Assembly: GCA_038049695.1 (NCBI GenBank)
Contig: CP142461.1
Coordinates: 33,921,001-33,985,000, forward strand
Length of the DNA stretch: 64,000 bases
Reading direction: 5' to 3'
Source: Cinnamomum chago
Lineage: Eukaryota; Streptophyta; Magnoliopsida; Laurales; Lauraceae
Made by a program: the position numbers and the translations under genes
Shown: positions 47,601-59,600 of the stretch, one piece after another
Position numbering within the stretch: the stretch's first letter is position 1
How the letters are laid out: every line of letters starts with the position of its first letter
The notes under the pieces: generated by a model
What the model was told of the DNA's origin: nothing
Seen by the model: only the letters and a program-made list of their open reading frames with translations
The model's database searches: none

Positions 47601-50600
47601 TCCATGCTACTCTTCAGAAAGTTGGTCAAGTGGCGGACCAGATCCTCAAAAAGAGAAGAGCCAATGTATACTCTTCTATCAGGGAGGTCTTCATTTAAGA
47701 CCACAGGGGTGAGTGCTTCAACTGGTTCTCCCCTCTCTGTAGTGGCCTCGTCTCTCGGGTCCAGAATTCCAACTTGCAACGCCTCCTGCGTTTTCTTGGC
47801 TTTCATTGAGGAGACGTAGCATTCTCTTGCTACTACCTGGTCCCCCCTTACCTTCCCGATTCCATTCGGGGTTGGGAAGCGGAGGATGAGATGGTAGGTG
47901 GAGAGGACGGCTCTTAATACATTAGGAGTAGGCCGTCCCAGTATGATATTATAGGCTGAGAGGCAGTCTATCACCAGGAAGTTGACCATTGTAATGGAAC
48001 TTCGGGGTGCCGCCCCGGCTGTGATTGGCAGTGTGATTGACCCTAAGGGATACACCTTCTCTCCTGAAAAGCCGATGAGGGGGGATTTGACAGGCTGCAG
48101 CCTCTCCCGGCCCAGATTCAGCTTATCATAAGCTTCTGCAAATAGGATATCTGCAGAGCTACCACTGTCTACCAAGATTCTGTGTACCTGAAAATTGGCG
48201 ACGGTCATTGTGAGCACTAGAGGGTCATCATGGGGGTGCTGGATCCCTTCTAAATCCTTATCTGACTACGAGGAGACGTTTGCACCTATGGCCAAAATGA
48301 CATCTGTTCGGTTACTTCTCGCCATTGCTACCTCAAAATCTTTGCCATTATACCAAATGGATGTAAAAAATGCCTTTCTCCATGGGGATTTGAAAGAAGA
48401 GGTCTATATGAGAATACCGCAGGGCGTCACCTCTCCATCTAAAAATTATGTTTGTCGTCTCCGGAAATCTCTTTATGGTCTAAAGCAAGCTCCTCGGGCA
48501 TGGTTTGAAACTTTTAAGGGGTGTTTATGCACAAGTGGCCTTACTCAGAGCCCTTACGAAGTTACGATCCCTTTCTGTTCATGCAAAGAACATCTACTAA
48601 TGTTATTGTTCTACTTGTGTATGTTGACGATATTATTATCACTGGTACTGATGAAAGGATGATCAAGTCTATCCACGCCTCTCTCCAAGATTATTTCCAT
48701 ATGAAGGATTTGGGTTCTTTACATTATTTTCTAGGCTTAGAAGTACATCAATCTCCCAAGGGCCTATTTCTCAATCAACACAAATACACATCTGATCTTG
48801 TTGAGCTTGTTGACCTACATGAATCTTCGCCAATTGATACACCTGTAGAGGTCAACCTAAAATTGAGTAAAGATGATGGCAATCTTTTTCCTAATCCGCA
48901 TACCTACAAGCGCCTGTGGGCAGCCTAGTCTATCTCACCAGCACTCGACCAGATATATCCTATGCTGTCAATCTAGTGAGCCAATTCATGACATCTCCTA
49001 GACACCTTTATCTGACTGCTGTCAAGCGCATTATCTGGTATTTGTCAGGAACTGTCACTCGTGGTTTATATTATCCCAAGGATAATCAGCTTCAGTTGAC
49101 AGTTTATGCAGACGCTGACTAAGCGGGCTGTCAGGATACTCGTCGGTCTACTACCGGTTGGTGCATGTATCTTGACAATTGTCTAATTTCTTAGAAATGC
49201 AAGAAATAAGAACGTGTTTCTCGATCTCCTATAGAGGCAGAATATAGGGCAATGTCTTCCGCATGATCAGAAATCTTATCGCTACGGGGACTTCTTTCGG
49301 AACTCGGAATTGCATAACCATCCCCTACATCCTTGCATTCAAATAATACTGGGGCTATCAAGATCACTGAAAATCATGTCTTCCATGAACGCACCAAACA
49401 TATTGAAGTGGACTGTCACTTTATTCGGGATGAATTGAAGCGTTATGTCATTTCTTTACCTCGTGCCTTCAGTTTGCTGACATCCTCACCAAAGGACTTC
49501 CTCGGCCTCGACATCAGTTTCTAGTTTCCAAATTGCTGCTTTGTGACTCTCCCGCATCAATTTGAGGGGAGGGGGGGGTCAATCTAGGAACTTGTATCAA
49601 TAAGTTATCAATAATTTAGGACCTTGGAATAATTAATTTAGCTATAACTTAGGAACTCGAATTGTATTAGGATACTAATAATAGGGTAACCCACCCTTAT
49701 ATAATGAGAAGGACACAACCCTAAGGGGACGCGTTTTTCCTCCTCCAATATTCTTATTCTATCAATGCGTGTGCAGCTAACATCCAAGATATAAATCCAG
49801 TCACTCAGTAGAAATCAAAAATCTATCTAACTGCGATAGAGAGGGAGAAGCTTGATGATTAGATCAGGTGAACTTGGCACCAACCAAGTGATCCAGTCCG
49901 AGAAACCCTCCATATCAGCTTCACTTCTCAATGGGATGCCTGATAATATTCCAGTCCCCCCTAAACACCAGGGGCCAGCCCATCTACTTTGGATAGAATT
50001 CAACTCGTCCCATAATAGATTCCGGAGGCTACTGTCATTTGGACCATAAACAGAAGTCAACAGCCACACCAACTTTGTAGAGAGGTCATCCAAGAGAAGA
50101 GAAAACATAAAATCTCCAATCCACTGGTCTCTGACATTAAAAACCCACTGTTCCAAATAAATAAGATGCCCCCAGCAAAGGCAACTGCATCGGGACAACA
50201 CCACTCAGCAGAATAATCTCCCCAAACCTCTTTCACAATCTTATCCTGCACAGAACTTACTTTTGTTCCCTTATGTTTGTGAATTAACTCCTTAGTAGTC
50301 GCCCACTTGACTCGATTCCTTAAACCATGAACGTTACAAGATACGATCTTCATAAATAAGGCTTGACAGACCCCCTGGATCTCCTAACATTCCTGATGGA
50401 ATTCTATACCCAATCACAACCAATGCATCTTTTTTCATGGTTGATGGATCACGCTGTACAGACAGGAGTAACCCACATGGGTCAACTCAGCCTATTGGGT
50501 CAGTCCAAACCCAAAACAACAGGCCCAAATGACTTAGTCATTGGACAGCTTATGTACAGCTAGCTTCATTGTAATCTTTAGATTAGTTTCCTTAATATCT

Positions 50601-53600
50601 GTAGATTAGTTTCCTGAATATCACCCTAATCAAGGGATATACTAATTGTAAATGTACACAGCAGTATATATAAGACAAGTCGATGCTATCATTTTGATCA
50701 TCGAATCCATTCCTCAATACTGTCAACTTCTTGTAGTTTCTGTAAGATGGTATCAGAGCCTAGATAGCTTCTCCAGCCATCATTTGTCTATGCAAGAGAT
50801 CTATTCAAGAGTTTGTGGGATTTTCTACATCAGCAGGTTCCAGAATCCAGACACAAGCTCGGCAGTGTCAAAATCTGTTGTGAGCTAACGTGGCCCACCT
50901 GGGATCACTTCAGTCTTGACAACCTACATACTCTGGGTCGTCTGCTTACTTTGGGATTTCTAAACATTTTTTCAAGATTTTTACTACATCAGAGGTACAC
51001 CATTGGATCTGATTTGTAGTTTTCAGTTTTTTGGTCCTGATTTTCATCAACTCCGTTGAAATACCTGGATTTCCATTTTTTTTTAGCAACACCCGCTCTA
51101 GGAGGATCGAAATTAGCCTGTTAACATTATTTCAAAGGTTGATTGACCGTTGATCACTTTCTGGGGCCCACAGTACCTATTTTCTCCCCTCCAAAGAGAT
51201 CGCCCAGCCTGTTTTTGGCTCTTTTGTTCAGATCTGAACCTCTGTATTCAGATTTGCACCATCTGAAATCAGATCTACACATTCTAAGGGTTATTTGGGA
51301 CCTTCTATCTTGTTTCAAATGTCTTCTGACCGTGCTACTGGGATTACTGTCATTCTTGATGGGACCAATTATGCATATTGGTCTCACCTTATGCAAAATT
51401 TTCTAAAACGACAAAAGCTTTGGAAATACATCGTCAGTACCATAGCCCAACCAGATTCTAAAGACAGCAAGTATGAAGAATGGGAATCTGCCGTTGGAAA
51501 AATCAATTCCTAGATTGCTAATTCTGTCATTCCCTCTATTGGTAATCAATTAGCTAAATTTGATTATCCAAAAGAAGCTTGGGATTATTTGGCAAGACTC
51601 TACACTCAGACTAATACTGCTCGTCGCTATCAAATTGAATCGGAAATCAAAACTACTGAGCAAGGAAATTATTCTATTCATGATTTCTATGTTAAAATGA
51701 CTTCTTTATGGGATCAACTTGCTTTAATGGAGCCTCAGTTCAAATCTGCCGATGATACTGCCACCTTCCATACATATAGGGAAGAAACTCGGCTAGTTCA
51801 GTTTCTCATGGCTTTGCGATCTGATTTTGACCATGTCCGTGGCTTATTGTTGCATCGATCTCCACTTCCAGCAGTTGATATGACATTATCTGAGTTATTA
51901 GCAGAAGAACAAACACAAAGTTCCCTTACCAGAAAGAAACATGTAGATCCTGAACATGTTTTATCAGCAAATGCACTCCCGCAGAAAACTGAGCGCTCTG
52001 TTCCTCCTGGTGTTTCAGACATCTACAACTACGGCAAAGGAAAGGGCCATTGGAAATACAACTGTCATGTTCGCCCAAATCGGCAAAATAATAAGAACAG
52101 TCGGACTTCTCAAAAAAAAAAAAAATTTGAGGATCAGCATCTGTACCTCCTCAAAACATGCGCCCATCAAACCAGAATCATTCTCATCAGTCCAAGCAAT
52201 ATGCTGCTAATACAACAGATGCTGCAAAGGTTCTTTCCACTTCTCAAATTCAGTCCATGATTGATGAGCATATGCAACAGCTGTTTCTAGCATCCAGTTC
52301 TACTTATCCTATGGCTGCTTCTCCTTCTGATCCCAGTTTGGCAATGACAAAGTCTGGTGCATTAGGTAAACCAAATTCTGTATGGCTTTTGATTCTAGTG
52401 CCTCTTAACATATGACTTGTGATTCTTCCTTATTACATAGTTGTCATCCTCCTTCTAGAAATCTGAAAATACATACAGCAGATGACACACCACTTCCAGT
52501 CATTACAATAGGTTCAGTTTCCACTAAGAATCTGTCTCTTAGTACTGTACTATGTGTTCCAGACCTATCTGTAAATTTGATCTCTATTAGTCAATTGACC
52601 TCATCTGATTATCTTGTCTCCTTTACATCGAATGGTTGTTCTGTACAGGATACTCGCACTGGGAAGCAGATTGGGACAGGCCATAGGTCCGGAGGTCTCT
52701 ATCATCTTCACTTGTTACACCTGCTGTCACAAGCTTCTTCTTCTGTCGCTCTTACTTCTACAGTAGCACCTTTCTCTTTATGGCATTCTAGATTAGGACA
52801 TTTATCTTTGAATAAAATGAAAAATTTACATTCTGCTGGCTGTCTTGGTAACATTTATGTAACAGACATTTCAGATTGTTTTGGTTGTCAACTTGGTAAG
52901 CAGCATGCTTTACCTTATAATAAAAGTTCTTCTTTTACCCATGCTCCATTTGACTTAATTCATTCTGACGTTTGGGGACCTGCTTCCCAACCAACAAAAG
53001 GTGGTTTGCTCTACTATGTCTTGTTTATTGATGATTTTACTCGTTTTACATGGCCATATCTGATGAAACATAGGTCTGATTTTTATTCTATTTACACTAC
53101 TTTTTCTAATATGATTTTAACACAATTTGGTAAACGAGTAAAATTCTTTAGGTCAGATTCCGAGGGGGGGGGGGGAGAGATACATCAGTCATAGATTCCG
53201 AAATTTTTTAGACACTCAAGGAACTCAGGCTCAATTGTCCTGTTCTGCCACTCCATAGCAGAATGGTGTTGCAGAAAGGAAACATCGTCATATCCTTGAT
53301 ACAGCCCGCTCCTTGATCTACTTCTCTCATGTTCCGCTGATGTTTTGAGGGGAAGCAATTTTAACTTCTGTTTATTTAATAAATAGATTCCCCTCCTCTA
53401 TTTTAGGTGGTCTTTCCCCCTATGAGAAATTATTTTCTGTATAACCGGATTTGTCTCATCTAAAAGTATTTGGTTCCACCTGCTTTGTCCTTCTCCATGA
53501 CAATGAACGGACAAAACTTTCACCCAAGTCTGTTGTATGTGTTTTCCTGGGCTATGGAATTGAACAGAAAGGATATCGTTGCTATGATCCTAAATCCAAT

Positions 53601-56600
53601 CGATTGCGCATTTCTCGCAATGTCACGTTTCTTGAACAGATTCCTTTTTATACCTTACCTGTTTCTGCTCCTGCCACAAATGCATTTCGTCCACTTGATC
53701 CCTTCCCTAACCTGTTTCCGACTGAGCAGTCATCCTCGCCACCTCCGCCGCCGCCGCCACCAATCTTCAAAGTCTATCATCGTCGCCAGAAAGGAGACTT
53801 CTTGTACCTATGCCTGGATCAACTGTTCCTGATGCAAGTGTTCCTCCTGATAGACGGTATCCGATTCGCACCAGAAAACCCTATCTCTCGTTTTGGCTTT
53901 GTTTGCACTGATCACCTATCTTCTTCCTGTAAGTCCTTTCTTGCAGCCATACATTCCATCTCTGAACCACAGTCATACAAAGAAGCCATTACCACCCCAG
54001 AATGGAGATGTGCCATAGAGGAAGAACTCGCTGCACTTCAGAAAACAAATACATGGGAACTTGTTCCTTCACCTCCTGACAAAAATATTGTTGGGTGTAA
54101 ATGGGTCTTTAAGATTAAGACTGTTAGTTTTATGGTCTCAATACCAGTATATGAAGAATAAATTGATTAATTTCTTTATTTATCAATATAATCATGTTTT
54201 TCCTTTCATGAGATGAAGGTGATTTATTACTTAATGCACATGACCAATACATATGACATAATGGTTCATGAGATGAACCGGGTCCCATTAGTATATTAGA
54301 TGTGATATATGTATATGGATGAGATCCACATACGGGAGATATGTGTCACAAATCTTATACTTAAAATATCTTCACAACCAGTGATGAGATTGGGCATCTC
54401 ATCTGACAAGGTTGCAGCACTTTGATCACTATGAGATAGTGTGATTTGTCTCGATCATCAGAATGTAAGATTCTGGATCATAGTGCTGGTACATTGGATG
54501 TATTGAAGGACGATGAGAAGCACCTTATGAAATACTGTCTCGATTTAAGGACTGCTCTCATAATTCCCTAGCAATAGGTTCTCAATCCTGAGACATTGAT
54601 GAACTCAAGTTTCTGTTTATTCATTTGCTTTGAGTCACCAATGAGTGAGGCCAACTATAGGTCAACATCTCGGTGTCTTAAGACTGTGGGAACATGCAAT
54701 GATCAAGATAGAATCTATCTACATTATCCCCTTGTGCCAATTAATGGATTTATCATTGGTAAGTGCGCACCCATTCCAATTAATTGTTAATTGGAGCGGT
54801 ACCAAATGATCACTATAATTAATTAGGGCTCAAGGATAATAAGATGTGGATCTAATATTGGATGAGACAGATTTATTCCAATTGATCCATGGATAATGAT
54901 GGAGGGGCCTACTTGTGGTAATTGGGAAGTTTAGGGTCTTCATTGTAATTTATTCCTAAGACTGGAGTGCAATTGCATTTATATAGTGGAGTTATTTACA
55001 ATTAATTGTGGGCCCGGATTGCACATGAGATGTGGGGTCGCGTGTCCTAGTTGGAGCCAGCTTTCTAAGGAATCCCTAGTGGTCCCCACGCTAGCCCAAG
55101 ATATTAGAAAGATACTAATTATAGTAGAACTCTAAAAGGAAATAGAACGTTATTATTTCTATTTGAACTGAGACTTCTAATAGTGGTAATAGTAAGTTAC
55201 TAATTATTAATGGAAGTGAGACTTCTATTTTAATTAGTAAAAGAGGAAATTACTAATCATATTTGAAGTGAGACTTCTAATTGTGATTTAGTAAGCAACT
55301 AATTGTAGTGGAAGTAAGACTTCTATTTCAATTAGTAAGAGGAGGTGGCTTCAATGCTATAAAAGGAGAAGAGAGCCCTTGGACGTCCCTAATGCTAGTT
55401 CACCTAGGGATTCACGCCCATATCACTCTTCCTCTCTTTGTGCAAGTTGTTACACATCACTTCCCTCTTCTAGTTTCTCTTCTAGTTTCCTCTAGGGTTT
55501 TTCTCTTGGAGATTCCACCATCTTCTTGAGAAAAGAGAATCTGATACGGGTCATAGCGTGGAAGATCAAAAGGTGTTGGAGATTCTAGTTTGATTAGTGA
55601 AGGTGTTCATCATCAAAGAAAGAATTTAACTTCTTCATTAGAGCACTACAAAGCTCCAAAGGTATAATCTACATCCTTGTATGTTGTAGATTTCGTGGTT
55701 GCATGTTTAGATGCTATTTTCTATCTTCTAGATAGGTTATGTTGCTGTACATGGTTTATGAGTTTGAGGGATTGCATCCTGGATTGGGTTTGTTGCCTTC
55801 TAGATAGTTGATCCCTACATCAAGTGGGTCAAAAGTTTTTGAAACCTATCCGGAAGGCCCACCTATTTTCCAACAAAGACCAAGTCTGATGGCTCCATCG
55901 ATAGGTATAAAGCTCGCCTAGTTGCAAAGGGATATAACCAGGAATATGACATCAATTATGAAGAAACATTTGCTCCAGTAGCCAAGATGACTACTGTTAG
56001 AACATTCATTTCAGTAGCAGTCGTTAGCAGTTGTGTTTTCCTCTTACTCTATGTGGATGATATGATAATTTCCGGTGATGATAGTATGGGTATTGTCTCT
56101 CTTAAAGAATTTTTACATCAGCAGTTTGAAATGAAGGATCTGGGACATCTCCGGTATTTTTTAGGGATTGAAGTTGCCTATTCTCCAGCTGGATATATTC
56201 TCTCCCAAACAAAGTACTACAATGATGTTATTCAACGAGCAGGTCTAACTGATATTAAATCTGTTTCCACTCCAACGGAGCACAATTGCAAACTCCAAAC
56301 TACAGAAGGTGTTCCTCGTGGATGCTACTCGATATCGTGAGATAGTTGGCAATTTGGTATACCTGACCTACAACCAGGCCTGACATTGCTCACTCAATTC
56401 ATATTGTTAGTCAGTTTGTTGCCCATCCTACATCTATTCATTGGGCTGCTGTTCTTCGGATTCTCCGCTATTTACAAGGGACTACGAACAAAGCCCTCCT
56501 TATATCCTCCAATTCAAGTCTTCACTTGCATGGTTTTACAGATTTTGATTGGGCTGGAGATGTGAATGATAGGCACTCGACAACTGGCTTTGCTATCTTC

Positions 56601-59600
56601 CTTGGTTCTTCGTTGATTACCTGGAAAAGCAAGAAACAAGAAGTGGTTTCTAGATCTTCATCAAAATCTGAATATCGAGCTATTGGACACACCACTACTG
56701 AGATCATCTGGCTTCGGTGGTTACTTGAAGATTTAGGAGTTCCTATTACCACATCCACACCTCTTTAAACTGATAGTGAAAGTGCTAGGAAATTAGCCTT
56801 CAATGAGGTGTTTCATGAACGAACAAAACATGTTGAAGTTGATTGTCACTTCATTCGCCAACACGTTCAAGATGGCACCATCCAGCTATCTTTCAGCACT
56901 TCCACTGATCAAATTGCAGATTTCTTCATCAAAACTCAGACATCATCACGGTTCCAAAATCTGGTTCACAAGCTCTCGATGCTCACATTCTCTCATCCAG
57001 CGCTTGAGGGGGGGTGTAAAGATAGGAGTAACCCACATGGGTCAACTCAGCCTATTGGGTCAGTCCAAACCCAAAACAGCAGGCCCAAATGACTTAGTCA
57101 TTGGACAGCTTATGCACAGCTAGCTTCATTGTAATCTTTAGATTAGTTTCCTTAATATCTGTAGATTAGTTTCCTGAATATCACCCTAATCAAGGGATAT
57201 ACTAATTGTAAATGTACACAGCAGTACATATAAGACAAGTCGATGCTATCATTTTGATCATCGAATCCATTCCTCAATACTATCATCTTCTTGTAGCTTC
57301 TGTAAGACAAGCAAGACTCGGCAGTTCCTGAGAACCCTTCCTCTTGGAAGAGGCTGCCATTTAAGCATTCCTATTTTCCTTATCCTTGCCATGCACAAAT
57401 GGCAGAAGACTATCCTGGCCTCCATTGCTGCTGTGGACAAAGATGCCTACACCTCTCCACATTGTTTGATTTTGTGGGACAACCATGGGTTGGGTACAGT
57501 CATATGGAGGAGAGGGTCCACTATTCAGCATCTGTGATTCAATAGGTCCTCGAACATTCTTCTTTTTGTTTCCGTTTGCCCTGAGGTCTCTAAAAGCAGT
57601 ACCTTCCTCTGGAGTGGGCAAAGAGAAGCACTTTCCAGCAAGGAGATTGCCAACAGAAGCTGAATGAACCCTCCCACCTGGCATGACAACATTAGAAACT
57701 GACACCCAGCCTGTGTTTGGAGAAGAAACGTGAGAATAGCCCCTCTTGAAGAGACTCCCTACAGTCAGAATCAAAACCCAAAACACCCGTTGACCTGCAA
57801 TCGGCCATCCCGTGATAGAGGATTGGGTTACCAGGTTCAACCACCAAGTGGCTTTCAAATGCTCCATGGCGACCAAGCAGATCATCATCGAAGGCGCTGC
57901 CGGCGCAGATGCCCCGAGAAGCTTCATCTTCTCAATTTCAGTTGCCTAATATACACCACATCAATTTGAAGGGGAGTGTAGACAGCAGCAATCTCAAGGG
58001 ACCAAATGTAAAATTATAAAATTAAAAATTTTATTAAAAAAAGCATAATGTTTCCCAAACATATTCCCCCCAAAAGTAAACAAACCAAAAAAATAGTTTC
58101 CACCGCTGTGTAGAGACACATTTATAAATACTGTTGCAGACCACTGACACATAAGGGAGTAACTTTTCCCATATGCTCACTGTGTACCATACCATTAAAC
58201 TAGAAAAAACAATAATATCTATAATTAGATTAAAGGACTTGATTTCTTGTTGTAATTAGGGATATAATCACCATAACTAGGACTATAATCTCCATATACA
58301 TACAAGTTGTTTGGGACTTGCAAGTTGCAACCTAATTTTTCTCAAATTTCTTCATTCTTCTTCATCAAATCTCAAGTTATTAGAAATGGATTTAAGCTCA
58401 TCTTCAAATGACAATGGCTCCCTGTATGACATGAATTCCTCTGAGCTATAAGCTAAATTTCTCCTCTTCAAAGAAAAACCTAATGTAATATCTCTACGGA
58501 AACCTTTTTCGAACCTACCAGCTTTAAAAGCCAGTGCTTGGCTATCACATTGCCACAACTCTGCCTGCCTTTCATTCCTTACCTCACAAATTCAACGTAA
58601 TCGTTCTGGCAGCCACATTTGGAAATTGCCACCTCTGATTGCAACTTTCCAACTTTTCCTCAAATCAAAGGAGTTTTCAAACTCGATCAGATCCCACCAT
58701 GCTCCACTCTTCTCTTCCATCCCCATCCTATGGCTTTATCCCATTTCACCCAAGGCATTTCTCACATACTAGGTTTCCCATTAGATAAAGCTATACAACC
58801 TCTTGCCTCTCAATGACAGCTTCCACACTTGATTCATCATCAGATGGTTTGACATCTCAACTAGCAACTAAGGAAATCATGAAAACATCATTGTCCACCT
58901 TCAAAATTACGCCCAAGCCAATGCAAATTGCTAAATGTGGGGCCAAGACATGAAGGCTTAGGTTTGACCCGACCCAAGTTGGACCCTACCTTCATATGAC
59001 TACAACAGGTAGGACCTAATGAGCATATAGGATTAGTTACATACATGTAATATGGTTTTAAATAGCATTAAAGAATTTTATTTTTGTTATCTCCCTCTAT
59101 CAATGCTTCTCCTACCCCTTTAGCCGCTGAAAGTATCTACTCACCTCTTCCTTTCTCTTCATTCTTCCATTATTTTATTACTGAACTCTTCCTCATCTTC
59201 TCTTTAATTGTACCGTCAAACAAAAGATTTTTCCACAATTAATTATCAATAATTTTAAGCATTATTTGAAAGCTTGAGGTTTGCATTAAGCATATCAAAT
59301 CAACTCAATAACTAAACAGGTGAATGGATTTGCATCAAAAGGCCATCATGGGATTGATTTTGTTAGTTCTACCTCTCCACTCTACACTATCTAAAGCAAT
59401 GTTCTCTAAAATTCCACATTTTAGCATGCCTTTTCAGATATTTTTCGATCTTCCATATACATCCTCAAACCATCTCAAATGCCACTCGTTGATTTTCTCT
59501 TCTGTTGGGCCCATCGGAAGATTTTTTATCATGTAGTCATTCCTAATTCTATCACTTCTTGTAGCTCTACAATCCATCTCTGCTGGCCACATTTATTTCA

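Larger units (their letters stand above)
40719..48246 (-). mobile_element. Tat-like gypsy retrotransposon with antisense ORF, 5'-truncated
   Basis: Read on the minus strand from 48246: protease-reverse transcriptase-RNase H-second RNase H-integrase (to about 44279), then a region whose genes lie on the opposite strand (44055 to 41546), then the purine tract GGGATTGGGGGGCAAA (41229-41244) and the 3' LTR (41228 to 40719). The left part (5' LTR and gag) is missing where copia sequence starts at 48247. The second (archaeal-type) RNase H domain and an extra antisense ORF between pol and the 3' LTR are known features of the Tat lineage of plant gypsy elements. Confidence 0.88.
50455..57307 (+). mobile_element. 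copia retrotransposon, 6.85 kb, both LTRs present
   Basis: Two 293-bp LTRs (50455-50747 and 57015-57307) differ at 8 positions by my count (about 2.7%). The primer site TGGTATCAGAGCC follows immediately (50748-50760), and the purine tract TTGAGGGGGGG precedes the 3' LTR. Flanking 5-mers are CACGC (50450-50454) and CAAGC (57308-57312), 4 of 5 identical. It carries gag-integrase-RT-RNase H remnants in that copia order and a 1.75-kb solo LTR. It splits the LINE. Confidence 0.92.
49827..57960 (-). mobile_element. LINE (L1-type) fragment split by a copia element
   Basis: On the minus strand, 50353-49827 encodes the start of ORF2 ([19 protein letters not shown]) and endonuclease blocks [27 protein letters not shown] and WAGPWCLGG, in two frames. 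The usual LQET-type catalytic Glu region is missing. The 5' part lies beyond the copia insertion (57308-57960), giving a 188-codon frame 57927-57361 of unrecognised sequence, assumed to be upstream LINE coding or linker sequence because it is on the same strand and adjoining. The fragment stops after the endonuclease domain, where copia sequence begins. Confidence 0.7.

Noticed and set aside
57361-57927. Candidate missing exon of the paladin-like gene (same strand, between two exons)
   Set aside because: The sequence has none of the family's conserved blocks, and exons a and b already join in phase without it.
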